A DNA stretch of 64,000 nucleotides from Lineus longissimus. Taxonomy: Eukaryota > Nemertea > Pilidiophora > Heteronemertea > Lineidae. Numbering within the stretch: position 1 is the stretch's first letter; the number at the start of each line of letters is the position of its first letter. The notes below the pieces were generated by a model. It was given only the letters and a program-made list of their open reading frames with translations. It did not search any database and was not told the origin of the DNA. The position numbers were made by a program, and so were the translations under genes. Shown here one piece after another: positions 39,801 to 52,038 of the stretch. The DNA is taken from the NCBI RefSeq assembly GCF_910592395.1, contig NC_088308.1, forward strand, positions 3,968,001 to 4,032,000, given 5' to 3'.

Positions 39801-42800
39801 ATTTAACGGATGCACATTTACTCTTCTAAGACTAATCGTTCTGTAGAATGTAGGTCCATCCCATTCATGAACTCGCATGTCGAAAAATTTCGTCGAATTC
39901 ATGATTTTCCCAAATTTAGTCTTTCCTCTGTAGAGTCGTGATAGCTATCTCACTCAAACAAAGCGTGTCGAGTGTGTAGTGTACAATTCTATCACATTTG
40001 CAACAGTGCCATGTGCCATTTGCCCCTGCCATTTTTATATACACTAAGAAATCAATAGATGTACAATAGAATGCATTACCTGCGTATCGCCTTGGTCTTC
40101 CACAGCCCGGGACGACACCTCAGTATCCGTATCCGTCCCAAAGCTCCCAGAGGTATCCCCATCAGTTTCGACCATATTCCCGTTAACCTTCGTCACAGCC
40201 ACCAGGTTATCCTGGTCGGGTACATGTAATCCGTTCGGGTCACTCATTCTACGACCGAATCGTTTACCAAACTCTTTTTCCCGAGCATGCAAAGCTGAGG
40301 CGAGAATCCATATTTCCGTACAGTCTCATCGAGCTGCGGTATTACTGTTTCGTAAGCAGCTGTTGCATACAGGATTTACCAATAGGTTTGTATATGGTAT
40401 CAATAAATAATAACTACTTACAATGGGGAAAAGCTATTGTTAGTGTACTATTACCGGGTGGTCATAAAAAACTTTTTCAATCAACTTTAAGGGTTTAATA
40501 ACCCCATACTCATAATTCGCAATCGTGTTCAGTATTTTTTTAACAAGGGCCACTCTGAACCACGCTAAATATCTCTCTATTACAACAGTAAACTAAACTT
40601 AACAATGAAGACCAACTCACCAGATTGAAGACTATCTTCCATTTCTCCTCCACGGAGAGTGCGCGCATGTTTCTCTCCTCCTCCTCGGAGAGTGGTGCCA
40701 TCATTTCCTGCAACGAGAAGACATCAGCGATGAAATACCTAATTTTTTTGGTAAACCCTGGAACTCAGAGTTAGTAACGTTTGTTTCAAACACCCGGGTC
40801 CACTATTGACTAAGAAAAAGAATGGACACCTCAGAAAATGTCTTCAAATAAGTTAACCTTTGATCCGGTTGACCCAAGTTCGATATCCTTAGGAAATCTA
40901 TACTCCTCGGAGTCCTCGATATCCCTCTTGATAAACGTCCCATGAGATGTCCGATGCTCAAGGTTGATATCACCCAGCCTTGGACATGATGGAGGCGCTC
41001 GCTGCTGGCCGGCACTCGACTGGTGATGAAATGGGTCACTTGCTGGAGCGAGCGACATCGGAACCCGACTGTCGCCTTCCGAAGGTTCATCCCTGTCTGG
41101 AAGAGTTGGTTTCGGTACCACCTCGTCCCGCTCTTGCCAAACCCAGTCAGGATCAACCCGAACGTAATTGTTAGTTATCTTCTCATTCGGATCATTGAAG
41201 AACATGGACCGCTGGTCTCTCGGGTCCCCGTAGTAAATCGCAAGATTGTTTAGGCTGTTTCTGTCCTTTAGCATCCAGTTTGGAGGCAACACAGGATGCG
41301 ATCTGCCCTGGATGACGAAACTCCTGTGAATCGGCCTGCAGTACCTCCACGCTATGTCCGCAGTGTTGGCGTGCCTTGCCCTCGCATGGTGAGATCTTCT
41401 TGGTTTTCTAGGCATATTCAGTCTCAGTCAATCATATCACTCTGCACAAAGAAGATATTTGTTCCAAATTAACAATTTCCATATTCCAAATGGTTTTTAA
41501 GTGCAATGCACAAGCGCAAAGTGTCTTTCAATTCAGAACATCAACTTGAACATCCTCGAACAGAGTACGCCTAGGTGCCTAAAGAGATCAACCAGACCTA
41601 ATAATGGATGAGTTATTTGGCCCACAAATAAGAAGATATCGGATTATGTCAGTACTAGATCATGGTACGCAACGATGCGAAAGAATGACAACCATTCGAA
41701 GGGTCTTAGTCGTCTTTTTACACCCAAAAGACACTGATTTTCCAAAGGTGTTGCATGGCTAATCCATGGCTTATCATACATATCTAGCTAGCTTTAGTTA
41801 TTATTGGGCAGGGTTCTTTGCGTCTCAGTGACTTTCCGCCGTAAAATTGTCCGAAGTATTCTTTAGGGGGTTTCAGATATTATCAGCTTAAAACATTATA
41901 TTAGTGGTTGTTTTGGACAGAGTCACTAGTAACCTTGATGAGTCGTTGAAATCGAATACTTCCTCATCAGACAGTCCCCAATTTTCGGATGGGTTCCTTG
42001 GACTACTGAAATATTTTGCCGCTCTAAAACAATATTCATCCACAAAGGGTGTCAAATATCATACGTATCTCTCGATTATGCATCTTATGAAGCGATTTTT
42101 TGGTTTAAAAAGGGAATATAAACGGCCAGGCCCACTCTAGACGGGAAAATTGTTAGATTATAAGCCCTATTCTTTGCCGTATACGAGGCATGTACGTGTA
42201 CGCAATGAGACCTCATTGTCGCGGTGACTCAGAACAGCACGCTTTTGTATGTGTATTTTCTCTTTGATAGAAATTTGACACCTTGTGATGACGTAACGTT
42301 ACGCATGTTTTCAATCAAGTCAGTGTCTGGCTGGAGGACAATGTGAACGCATGCTGTGTGTTGTCGCTCCGATGCATGGCCTACAGCTATGCATACGTGT
42401 ACGCGTGTAGTATACCCATGTACTGGTGCGTTCCTTTCCGAATTTCCTGTTGAATTTCAGTGGATCAGATCTTCTTGCGTACGGATGGCTTTGTGTGGCC
42501 AATCATGACTGTGATATATTTCTAAAGGATGTTGGATTGTCCTCGTAAATCTTAGTGATATATTGAACATGTTGGATTGCTTTACAAAGGAAGCTATAGA
42601 TAGCTTCCTTGCTTCACCAAGTTAAGACCGCTTCATTGATTATTACGAAAACTAAACAAATACATGTACCAAAACGACACAGGATTCTAAACCAATTTCG
42701 TTTATCAAAAGTACAAGTTCCCCTGTACTGGGTTCATGATGAGAAGAAAGGAATGGTAAATCAATGCTACATACCCATATTTCAATTGTGGATTTCTTCA

Positions 42801-45800
42801 GTTTAGCAACAGGCTTCATTATTTTCGGGACGTGGCTAATGTATCGGCCCGCGTTGGCTTTTAAAATACTGAGTTTATGTGCAACATTTCCATTTGAGTT
42901 TCCTCCCTGGGTTGACGAATATCCGAATCCATTCCGTTTTATATCAACACTTTCGTTATTTTGGCCCGGTTCCTCAAAATCGAGATAAGTCTTTGGAAAA
43001 TACATGGATCGAGTTCGAAATAGGTTCATTTTGACAGCGTCCTTTCTCGTGTTATCCAAAAAAGTGTTTTCACGAAACAGTATTTGAACCAAGATCCTGC
43101 ACAATAGTACAGTACATGGGTCCTGTACTGCTCCGACTAGGCCTCCAATACCCGTATGCTGCAGGCCCTGAGCTGCAGCACGATAATGTGTTTTAAACCC
43201 AGGGCCTACAGAAACATTCATTAACGAAGTTTTAGCAATTTAGCATTTCTATGTTAAACAATCCAGCGTGGGCTACCAAGCCGTTGATTATGACAAAACA
43301 TAATTTTATAGGCTTTGTTGGCCAAAGTGTTATCCCGCTACAGATTAACACAATAGGCCTAGCAGTTGTACGGTTGAATGGTTCAGTAACAAATATGGGC
43401 TAACCGTGTTGCTATATATGATATTAATAACGACAAGCTTTTGTGAGCAACTAGCATTGAACCCCCAGACTGAACCGCGAAAAACAAAACCGACAACGCA
43501 GGCCAATGCAGTAAGACATTAATTAGTATACATGTATTTAAATAGTAATTATGAGAATTCTCCTACAGATTACCATAGAGCATTAATGAATATCACAACG
43601 ACTTTCACTTGGGAAGGAAAAAGCTCAGTTACCTGATTCGGGTCATGAGTGGAAAATAGCCGCTTCAATATCCGGATTTTCCGTTCCCGATTCCTTTCTG
43701 GAAGCGCCATTGTCGGAGGAGGGGGGCTGATGTCACACTCACATGCAGTAAATTTCGGGTAAAAATATTCGAACAAAACTATAGAGTTTTGACTTATTCC
43801 GCCGACCTCCATCGATTGGGACAAAAGCCAAACATAATTATTAATATACCTGCCCATGGATGGTGTATAGATAGGGATAACCTACCACAACTCTCATATA
43901 TAATACCAATGTTGAAACTCAATTTTAAACTGAAGGACATGTTGCTGCCGCGCTAAATGATAATACAACGGATGTAAATGTAGAATGGCTGAGGTGTAGT
44001 CGTTTGATCTATACTGGGATTTCATTGCTTTTCGTGTGAAGAGGACAGCAGAAAAACGCTTTTGCAAACACATGTAATGATTATGGCGGTCGAATGCCAG
44101 TTAGTCTGTTTCTGGGGAGGTATGTATATACAGAAATGATATCACGAGCGGATGTAACTTTGTTGGAGCATTTGGTAAATTAAACTGAATTAACCGCAGG
44201 TGCCGTTTTTTTCTATGATACCTCCGAGGGGTTCGCCTCAGGACTCAGGACTGGACTCAAAAAGAACCATAATTCAGTAGTGCTACATGTATTTTACATG
44301 CAAATTTGCTCAAACTTGGTGTTAATAGTATTTTTATATCGTTTACACGTGCAGAATCAGCAAAATATTTGAAATCAAGAAACACTGAAATAATTATAAA
44401 ATGTTACCTTTCTTTGGCTATCCTTGTATATAACTGTACCTGCCTCACTAGCGCTGTTCATCTCAGATAGGGCCTACATAACTCAAATCGGTATCCAGCT
44501 TATACAAAACCACCAAAGAACATAAAAAATCCACTCTCAGTTTAAACCCTCCATGAAATTTCCTCTCGAAAGATTTGCTATAGAATGTACCGGTAATTTG
44601 AGAATTGCTCCTTTCCAAAATTCTGCGACTGAGTATACTTCAGATACGACGGATCTTTGACCGACTTGCTCTTGTAGCAGCAAAGAACGAAAGATATTCC
44701 CATTATTTTTTTAAATAAACCATCCTCTCTCTCCAGGCCAAGTCAATCTTGTCTGTTTTGGTTCGAGTGTGGTTATCTGTCATGTAATGTACACCTTTCG
44801 CAGAAGAACTGTGTACAATGTAGTTTATTGCGCATAAAAATAATTAGCATTTCCCGTGAAAATCACTGACTCTATAAAAGAAAGTGCACGTGGTTCACAA
44901 CTTCGTGGTGCAACTTACACATCGAATGTCACGATTTTTTGACGTTGATTAAACATATGCTTTTAATACTACATGTGTGTAGTCCATATATAATTGGTTA
45001 TTTTCCTACAGACAAATCAGCTGGCACTTTTAGAAAAACTTAAACAATTCCACCATATTTTGTCCACAGACAGAAAGTAATTCAAACGTGCATTGCGCAC
45101 GCCCGCTCATACACGAAATAACAAGAAATGCGTGGAAATTTTCAATGCAACTCGCTCTTTACGGCCACCAATGCGAGCTAGCACTTAGGATCGACCAAGT
45201 GATCTCAATAGAAAACTGCAAATTAAATTCTGGCTAATAATAATTAATCCGTATCAGATCGATATGCGGCTAGGAATCATAATAGAACCTCTCTGACTGA
45301 TGGACATAGTTACTTACCGTATATCAGTATTCATTTATTACCGAAGCAGAAATAGATGGAGTGCAGATCATGATCAATTGATAATCATTAAATTAAGTTT
45401 TGTACTTTAGAAATGGATGTTGACCGTTTTCCAGTGGTGGTTTGAGTGCCGCGATCCTGAGCGAGAGGACGATCGAAACTCCTCCAACACTCTTGCTTCC
45501 ACGGTGCATAGGTGAGTGACGATAGGTCATACAGGCTCACCGTAGCAAGTGCGTGATTGCCATGGTTATCCTCTTCTAATCATCGAAAAGCTCTACATGT
45601 ATCTTGTTTACATTACTAAAAATTCAGTTTAAATAGTGCTTCATGTAAAAGCTGCATGTTGTCATGCCAAAACGTAAGATAACCATTTTTTCAACGGAAT
45701 AATCATGATTACTGTTATGTGCAACTTTGGTTGTATACTCCTCTTTTAAAAGTATAGCATTTTTGTCGCGTCGTACCATCAGAACTTGGCCGATTCAACC

Positions 45801-48800
45801 ACTCAAACCCTGAGAATCAATCGATTGCTGAACTAAACAACTTATATGCCCCCACACACACACCACCACCACCACCACAACCTCCACCACGCACCACCAT
45901 TCAAACAAATGATAAACATCGAAATGAAATTACGTACAGGATGCGCCGCAGCGCTCGATCCCTGCAAATTATTTTGTCTTCAAATAAATTCTAATAGCGG
46001 AATTCTGTAGGAGGCAATAACTCATAAACGCTGTAATGCTGCGAATGAATGCACTGCCCAGTCATGTACATGAACACTATCTGATGCTTAATGGACTACA
46101 CTTAGTTGATCCAGGTATGAGCATTTAAAGGGCTAATTGACTTTATATGTCATATAGAATTTGATCACATCGAATTGTTTGCGATTTGAACGTTACAAAT
46201 GTTCTTTAAATGGCACCGCGGTTCGCCGTGGTAGCCGTATCATTTTCCAAGCCATATTCTAGGTGCCTGTAGAACTACATGTACGTCATTCCTCGATGGA
46301 CACCCACTGCTATACGACCATCTTTCTACATAACTCGATGGCAAATGACTCAATGGCAAATGTGCATCCAGAACGAGTACATACATGTATTTCGTATTTA
46401 CATGTACTTTTGATAAAGCCACAAACGCGGAGACTACTCTACATGACCGAACTATTTTTTGCAGTTGCATTTTCGTTTGAAGAATTGGCGATCGGATCAT
46501 CTACCATGCTAACTCATCGACATGCTCTCCACTGCGTACCACTTTAACTCTAAATTACGGTCCCACCTTGCCTTTCTAAAGGGAATCACCGGGGATCAGA
46601 CGTTTATGCAACTCACCAAGTACTCCTCGAACTTCTTGACCACGTAGCTCTGGCCTGGGTACTCGCCGGGCCGCCTGCTGACCGAAAACTTGCTGTCCAC
46701 GCTCCACACATCGCTGACAACACCTTTACCCTCATCATGAATGGCAAAATCTGGAAAGGAGGACCAAGTATTTCTGTATAAATCATATATCAACTACAAG
46801 CAGTCCTGCCTGCATTCTGAATCGTATCACCAACGCTGCAGACGAAGAGGAAGCGTTACTGATGACTTGTCACTGGTACCCGGGGCCTCTTAGTTCTGAA
46901 TCGCAAAATCGGACAGAAGGGACAGTACATGACGCCTTATACATCAAAGCCTTGCCTCACGTATCACTAGCAGTTCACCCCTGTGTTCTGAAAACAAATT
47001 ATCAGCTGATTGCCAAGCGAAAGACATCCAGGGATCACCGTCGCCATATCCTCAATGGTATAAGCCTCCCTTGTCGCTAGACATAAAACAAATACCTTTC
47101 TTACTCTCGACCTTTTTGGTAGACATCATTATTTAACACTAAAGATTAAAATGAAGCTTTTGTTTTCTCGTTGAAAATGCGAAGAATTGCGAGAGATTGC
47201 TCAAAGAAGTTGTTAGGTCGGCTACAGTCGTCTGACTGGTATCATTATAAACCGCCTTTAATGCTAATTGGGATAACATATCCTAACGTTCTGACCATAT
47301 CATGTAGCAATTAAATCTGATTTCAAACAGCTTGGAAACGCCTATACCTGATGAAATATAGCCTCACATTGCGACGGTTAAAGTTGTTGCGAGCCCGAAC
47401 AGGTAAATAAGTTGTGTCTCATCTTTCACCCATGCTTTGACCAACTTATAAATGGGCAGTAATATATTATAACCCTGGGACCGGGACGACGCTGCAGGTT
47501 TACAGTACGTCCAATTTAACTTGGGTTCAAAACACTGTTACCTCGAGTCTTTCCTGCGCGCTTCGACTTCTGCCTAAACGCCGGTTTCTGTTTTCCTCTG
47601 GCTTGTTTCATGATGTGCATACATGTGTATATATCTTAAACAAAGTAGTCCTCGCGATCCAAATCAGTCCAGCATCCAACAGCATTAAATGCAACTGCAC
47701 GGGTTTCTATTTCCATCTGTCATAGTCGGGATTTTCGGTGATATTATCATTGCAATCAGTGGCTCAAGTCGGGCCCAAGTAACCAGACTTTCTCTCATTC
47801 AAAACATGGCATACATTCCCTCTCATAGATCTCTCCCGACCCGCACCCAAAACAATCTTGCTGCTGTGAAATTGCCGCTAGCTATCACTGGTAGCTTTGA
47901 AAGATGAAACTAAGCGTACCTTTGGCACCAGTAATCAATATTAACCGAATGCCATTTCGTTTTGTTACACATTCCTACCTTCCTGAGCCCCACCATGTGC
48001 ACACTCAGACATTATTTACCATCGATAATGTGAGGTGTATATGATTTCTTAACTAATGACCATGTTTGGTCGCATAAAAACAAACCAATAACATAATTAC
48101 CACATAATGGAAATGAATCAGTGAATAATAGGTCGACGACCTAATGTTTCTGACAGCAACGAGAGCAGTCGTTTTGTGGCTGGTGAAATAAAAAAGAAGA
48201 AATTCTATTCCCTCTAGAGGACATTACAGGAAACTGGAGATTACTGAAAGAATGTAGTATAAGGTCTTCAATTTCTGAGTGGCATGCGTTAACACCATGT
48301 AGGAATCGCCAGTCTAGTTCCGGTAGGTGTAGGCTTAAAATGTCCTATAGCAATGACAGAATGTGAGGGGAACCAAGGACTTTGACAAGTTATGGTAAAT
48401 GCATGTTAGCTAAAATGAAAACCGCTATGGAATGACTATGAATGTTCATTAGCGAACCCGGTAAGCAAGATACATTGTACTTAGTTATGGTATTATGTCA
48501 GCTAGCCCTCTGAAGAAACGGGTGTGAATGTGGATGGTGTGACGCATGATATTGGGTCATGACGGAGTCCTCCAACTGGGCGGTAACCGCTAACTATCTG
48601 TAATATGTAAAACTGGACGCCCTGACAAAATGATTAACTGGGCGGTAACCGCTAACTATCTGTAATATGTAAAACTGGACGCCCTGACAAAATGATTACC
48701 GACATGCCACCTGCAACAGCGTAACTAACCGACTTTAAGCACTTTTAAAAAATTGATTTCACGTAAGCTATTAATAATATATGGAAACAACGCTCAAATA

Positions 48801-50784
48801 ATTGCCAGCTATTTACTTTATATAGATACTTGAACAACGCAAGCCACGCCAAGGAAATAAATATACATGGTTTTGTAATGTATACCATCATACGCCAATG
48901 TTGCCTACAGAATGCCGTAGTCTCATACACTGTGAGCAAGAAAGACCAGTTCTGAGGCTGCAAAATACTGAGGGAGTCCAAAATAATGGTTCTGTTCCCA
49001 AGTTTTCGAATTAGCCATGAAACCAGAACTTCGACTGAACATTTATGGAAGAACAAATATGCAATCCATTCACAAAGTTTCCACTTTGTCAGAGAGTGAA
49101 TGAAATGTGTTGTTTCATAATCAGGGCCGAAAGTTGAGGGCGTAGTCAATGAACGTTCTTTCCAATAACACTAAAAATAATATTTGTCTTAAATGAGTCG
49201 ATATCAAGAGCTCCTTCATACTAGTCCTTGACACACATTGATGCGATAGAGAGAGTATTCCAGCAGTTTTCCTAACATGTAACCATAACGCGATATCAAA
49301 TTTCTTTATATAGTGGCACCACTAAGAAAGAGCCAGCACGATTTGGCTTTTGATGAGTGATCTCTCTACTTTCAAACGACCGCCAGGCGAGAAAGCAGTT
49401 TGTACCCTTACATGTACGTTATATCATAGTCGCTGGCGGCGAACCGCTCGGTGCGCAATCGCATATACATGTACTGTAGTGACCGTGTTGGATATACTCG
49501 AATCGACAGTGTTCTTCTTCCACTGTCATTTTCTAAACTCGTACTGTACCTGCATGGACATGCATGGAATATAAAATTCACAACTTTTTCGTATTTATCG
49601 ACAAAACGATATGTGTTGATAACTCTTGCTTCTGGTATAGCGCAGTATATTATGTCCTATGGATATGGTTCCAATGTAAAGGGAGTCGAGAAGTGAAGAC
49701 TCTTGCTTTTACACATCGATTGCCCGTTTCCACTAGCGTATTCCCCCCGATCGCCGCCGAGATAACTATGGTCTTGTCCCTAGCGGGATTCGGTGATTCG
49801 ACGACCCGCTAGGGCGGATTTTGGGAAACGGAAGTATCATCAAAAGACGACAACCTACGGGCAACCCCATTGCCAAATAAGCGCTGGAGCCTAAATTTGG
49901 CCGGAACTGATAGTTTTGCCGCGCCGGTGACGGGCGACTTACTGCATGAGTCTGGCATTAGCGACATCACATGTATGTAATACTATATACTTGTATAGCA
50001 TAATATAAGTACAGAGAGGGCCGATGACAGATATCTCATCCAACGACTGCCGCCCTTGTATAAAATCGCACCACGCATAAAGACTGTGAGAAAACTCTCA
50101 GCAACTACATTTGAGTCTATTGATAATTATTCTACGAATCTCAAGAAGGTTTCAATGCCGCTCTTACTTCAGAGTGAAGCATTGTGTTACAAGGCATGAA
50201 GTGTTTGCCAAAGGCTATGGTACCGTAGGGCAGTGTGGCCAAGCGATTCACATGGCCTCTGACAGAGATGCATTTTAAAGACATTCCTACGTATTTATTA
50301 TGCTTATCGCAAGGATGATACCTCGAATTTATTATGCAATATTCTTCCTAAGCTTTCGTCATGTGCGTTTATCACCCACAGCCGGATCCGCAAGGATCCA
50401 TTTCTCTGACAGGTGCAGATCTATCCTTAGAAGTTATTGCGTATATATCACAATCGCTTTTGCGTGGGAAGTGGAAAGTGCGGTGATGAAAATAGGGGTG
50501 CCTAATGATCAACCCTCAAGAGTTCCTCTGTGAGCGATATACTGACCTTCCATACTGATGTCGTCCACTGAGATGACCGATATCCTGTCACCGAGGTCAC
50601 TCCCAGCATCAGAATAATGATCATACGCCGAGTTATTACTGACATTATCGCCATCTCCAAATCCTGACAAATTGTATTTGTGTTTCCTTAATGTCACGCT
50701 ACTCCGCTTGCCAGTTGACAAGACACCTTTCACAAAAGCAGACTCCGCTATTTTCTTCCGACGAATTTTGTCCTTGAGCTTCAT
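27820..50784 (-). CDS. formin (GBD/FH3, coiled coil, short FH1, FH2, long C-terminal tail)
   Basis: The 22 shared exons (minus) are 40621-40707, 38539-38726, 38109-38247, 37724-37873, 37304-37453, 36783-36899, 36489-36581, 36173-36337, 35977-36021, 35693-35761, 35237-35375, 33904-34046, 31896-32007, 31562-31621, 31298-31425, 30838-30993, 30587-30655, 30149-30229, 29702-29831, 29342-29466, 28884-29108 and 27820-28533: 3,285 nt, 1,094 residues. With 5' exons 50547-50784 and 46617-46750 the protein is 1,218 aa. The GBD/FH3 armadillo region (about 125-401) shows [10 protein letters not shown] and [20 protein letters not shown]. Coiled coil covers about 402-570. FH1 is only [12 protein letters not shown]2 (about 597-981) has [34 protein letters not shown] and [20 protein letters not shown]. 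The C-terminus is ITFL, a class I PDZ-ligand pattern. Role: actin nucleation and elongation, Rho-GTPase controlled. It resembles FMNL/DAAM in domain order; assignment to the invertebrate MWH-related group is possible but untested. Confidence 0.93.
34514..34648. repeat. long imperfect inverted repeat with two CRE palindromes in a formin intron
   Basis: The left arm (34514-34569, from tcgtctgta through tcaggaaat to ttgatcgtcg) matches the reverse complement of the right arm (34595-34648, cgacaatcaacagcgatcaa through atttcctga to tacagacga) with a few mismatches and small indels. TGACGTCA occurs in the left arm (34530-34537) and in the spacer (34580-34587). It could be a hairpin-forming MITE relic or a CREB/ATF-bound intronic element. 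Confidence 0.55.
40080..40247 (-). CDS. candidate alternative first exon that bypasses formin exon 40621-40707
   Basis: The ATG at 40247 (GTAGAATGAG, A at -3) opens [20 protein letters not shown], then an acidic Thr/Ser/Asp-rich stretch ending EDQGDTQ at donor CAG/gtaatgca, phase 0. This fits the acceptor at 38726. It cannot be a cassette after 40621, because the acceptor at 40303 puts a stop in frame. Used as a first exon, it would replace the [10 protein letters not shown] helix. Confidence 0.4.
40858..41415 (-). CDS. candidate alternative first exon of the formin, or a separate 194-codon gene
   Basis: An acceptor (tctttgtgcag) at 41447 and an in-frame upstream TGA make the ATG at 41415 the likely start: [20 protein letters not shown]. 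The frame contains [20 protein letters not shown] and ends in an acidic segment with a stop at 40831. Splicing at AAG/gttaac (40858) would leave phase 0 and join the shared formin exon; that donor is weak. Without splicing it is a 194-residue protein of unknown family. Confidence 0.45.
42775..43029 (-). CDS. formin candidate alternative first exon (85 codons)
   Basis: The ATG at 43029 (TCAAAATGA context) starts [20 protein letters not shown]. The frame runs through a Asn/Gly/Ser-rich part and a basic segment, [17 protein letters not shown], to the donor TGG/gtatgtagc in phase 0. Phase and position allow splicing to 40707. The frame is also open upstream of the ATG, so an upstream exon is possible. 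Identity unknown. Confidence 0.45.
43633..43710 (-). CDS. formin candidate alternative first exon (26 codons)
   Basis: The ATG at 43710 (GACAATGGCG, good context) starts the very basic peptide [20 protein letters not shown], ending STHDPNQ before a strong donor CAG/gtaactgag in phase 0. It is therefore compatible with the shared exon at 40707. A poly-Pro-like stretch upstream in the same frame is probably 5' UTR. No other partner gene is seen on this strand. Confidence 0.5.
45852..45900 (+). repeat. simple repeat (CA)n / (CAC)n
   Basis: A short microsatellite stretch of CACACA followed by CAC/CCA trinucleotides lies in the intergenic or intronic DNA upstream of the shared formin exons. No coding sense is apparent. 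Confidence 0.8.
46617..46750 (-). CDS. formin candidate second exon (5'-most isoform)
   Basis: The exon is bounded by tttccag and TTG/gtgagttgc. It encodes [16 protein letters not shown] followed by [20 protein letters not shown]. Entry phase 1 fits the donor at 50547, and exit phase 0 fits the shared exon at 40707. The peptide looks constrained (Gly, Trp and Tyr spaced as in folded domains) but is not recognised. Intron sizes on both sides are several kb. Confidence 0.65.
48574..48697 (+). repeat. exact tandem duplication, 62-bp unit x 2
   Basis: The unit beginning aactgggcggtaaccgctaa and ending ctgacaaaatgatt occurs at 48574-48635 and again, identical, at 48636-48697. It lies in the first intron of the 5'-most formin isoform. 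Perfect identity implies a recent duplication or an assembly artefact. Confidence 0.95.
50547..50784 (-). CDS. formin 5'-most candidate first coding exon
   Basis: The ATG at 50784 opens a basic N-terminus, [17 protein letters not shown], followed by a Ser/Asp/Asn-rich acidic stretch ending [13 protein letters not shown]. The donor is ATGGAAG then gtcagtat, phase 1, which matches the phase of the acceptor at 46750. A full CRE palindrome (TGACGTCA, 50991-50998) sits about 210 bp upstream of the ATG. The upstream GTG codon at 50793 is not a likely start. Confidence 0.7.
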
Positions 50785-50990
50785 TGTTAGCACTTAAACG
50801 CCAAACTACACATCATGTTAACCAAAGTGAAGAGCAAAATTTCAGACTCCATTAGTACACATGATATTAACTAATTTTTAGTTTGCTACACCTTTGTGTG
50901 TTTGCTGTCAACTCATGGCGCCATTATTTTCCGAATCGATCGTTTATTTCAAGATACCCGCGATGGGAACATGTCAGGCGGCGATTATCA

Positions 50991-50998
50991 TGACGTCA
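50991..50998. promoter_or_regulatory. CRE palindrome upstream of the distal formin first exon
   Basis: TGACGTCA, the full CREB/ATF consensus, lies 207 bp upstream of the ATG at 50784. A promoter role is inferred from position only. Confidence 0.4.
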
Positions 50999-52038
50999 TC
51001 ATGGCCATTGACTGATATCTTCTGCCTAAATATCCAAGCATGAACTAATGGTAGTGCTGAATTGAAGTGGGCAGCTGCTACATGTTTCATTTCATAGAAA
51101 TGATAATGCGAATGGGCCATTTATATTCTAATGTTGAATTTAATGCATGGATATTTTTCACTACTTTGCATGCTCCTACTCACGTCATGGACGACGATAC
51201 TTTTCTAAACAAATAAGTTCGTCGGGAACACTGGAATGCTAGTCTATAACATTGCAATTCTCCCCACCAATGATTGTCAGTGGATACACATGTATTGACT
51301 CGGGACTCGATCGCAAAATCCGTCCTCAGGTGCACTGGGACAGCGCGCTATCCAGGAGTAGTGCGTGCTAAAAATAACGAATATCGCGTTTTTTACCATC
51401 TAAGAGTTTTTAAAAAATTGAAAAACATGCTAATGAAAAAGGCGAAGAACCAATTCATTGAGGCAATATCACTTTTATTTCTTTAAGAGGGAATGGCCAA
51501 AAAGTGAAACATAATCACTGGGCTGCAGCACATTACGGAGATGCGAGTTTAGAAACAAACGAAACAAAAAGCTTCTATACAATTATATACTGTTTTAAAA
51601 TGTCTTGATCAATCAATTATTACATGTATGCTCGATCAACATCATAACAATTTCTTTCACCAACAGAGTTGTGCCGTTTACTTCGTTTTTTTCAGCATGC
51701 AGGTTTCACATAATATTCAAAGCTTTGCCGTTTTTCAAAATGAAATCCAGCTTTGTGCCGCAAGCGTTGACAAAACTGCTGGGAACGATCGCCAATCCCA
51801 TAAAGATTGATACTACATAACCTAATAGTGTAATCATTTTCAATATCCGTTCCTACAGGTTTATTGATGATAACATGCTGAAGTACATGTATGATTCCAT
51901 AGAGGCCCAAAACGTTTGATCGGAGATGAAAAGCGGATAAGGTAATGTGTCCTCTCCGGGACGATTATTCTGTGACACTTTAAACTGTTACACCTGTTGC
52001 ACTTGGTGATTAGGGGGTTGAGTCCCACCAACGCAAAA
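50999..52038. other. intergenic between formin and the first Mpv17-like gene
   Basis: No gene was recognised. The right part is probably 3' UTR of the Mpv17-like gene (minus-strand AATAAA at 51860-51865). Sequence just after its stop resembles the corresponding stretch after the stop of the second copy (a shared ttgagtccc element near 52017 and 55647). Confidence 0.5.
51860..51865 (-). promoter_or_regulatory. poly(A) signal AATAAA for the proximal Mpv17-like gene
   Basis: Plus-strand TTTATT reads AATAAA on the minus strand, about 175 nt past the stop codon at 52039. Position is appropriate for a short 3' UTR. Confidence 0.5.

Noticed and set aside
48745-49149. 134-codon minus-strand open frame inside a formin intron
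   Set aside because: AT-rich sequence, non-ATG start, no recognisable motif; most likely chance.
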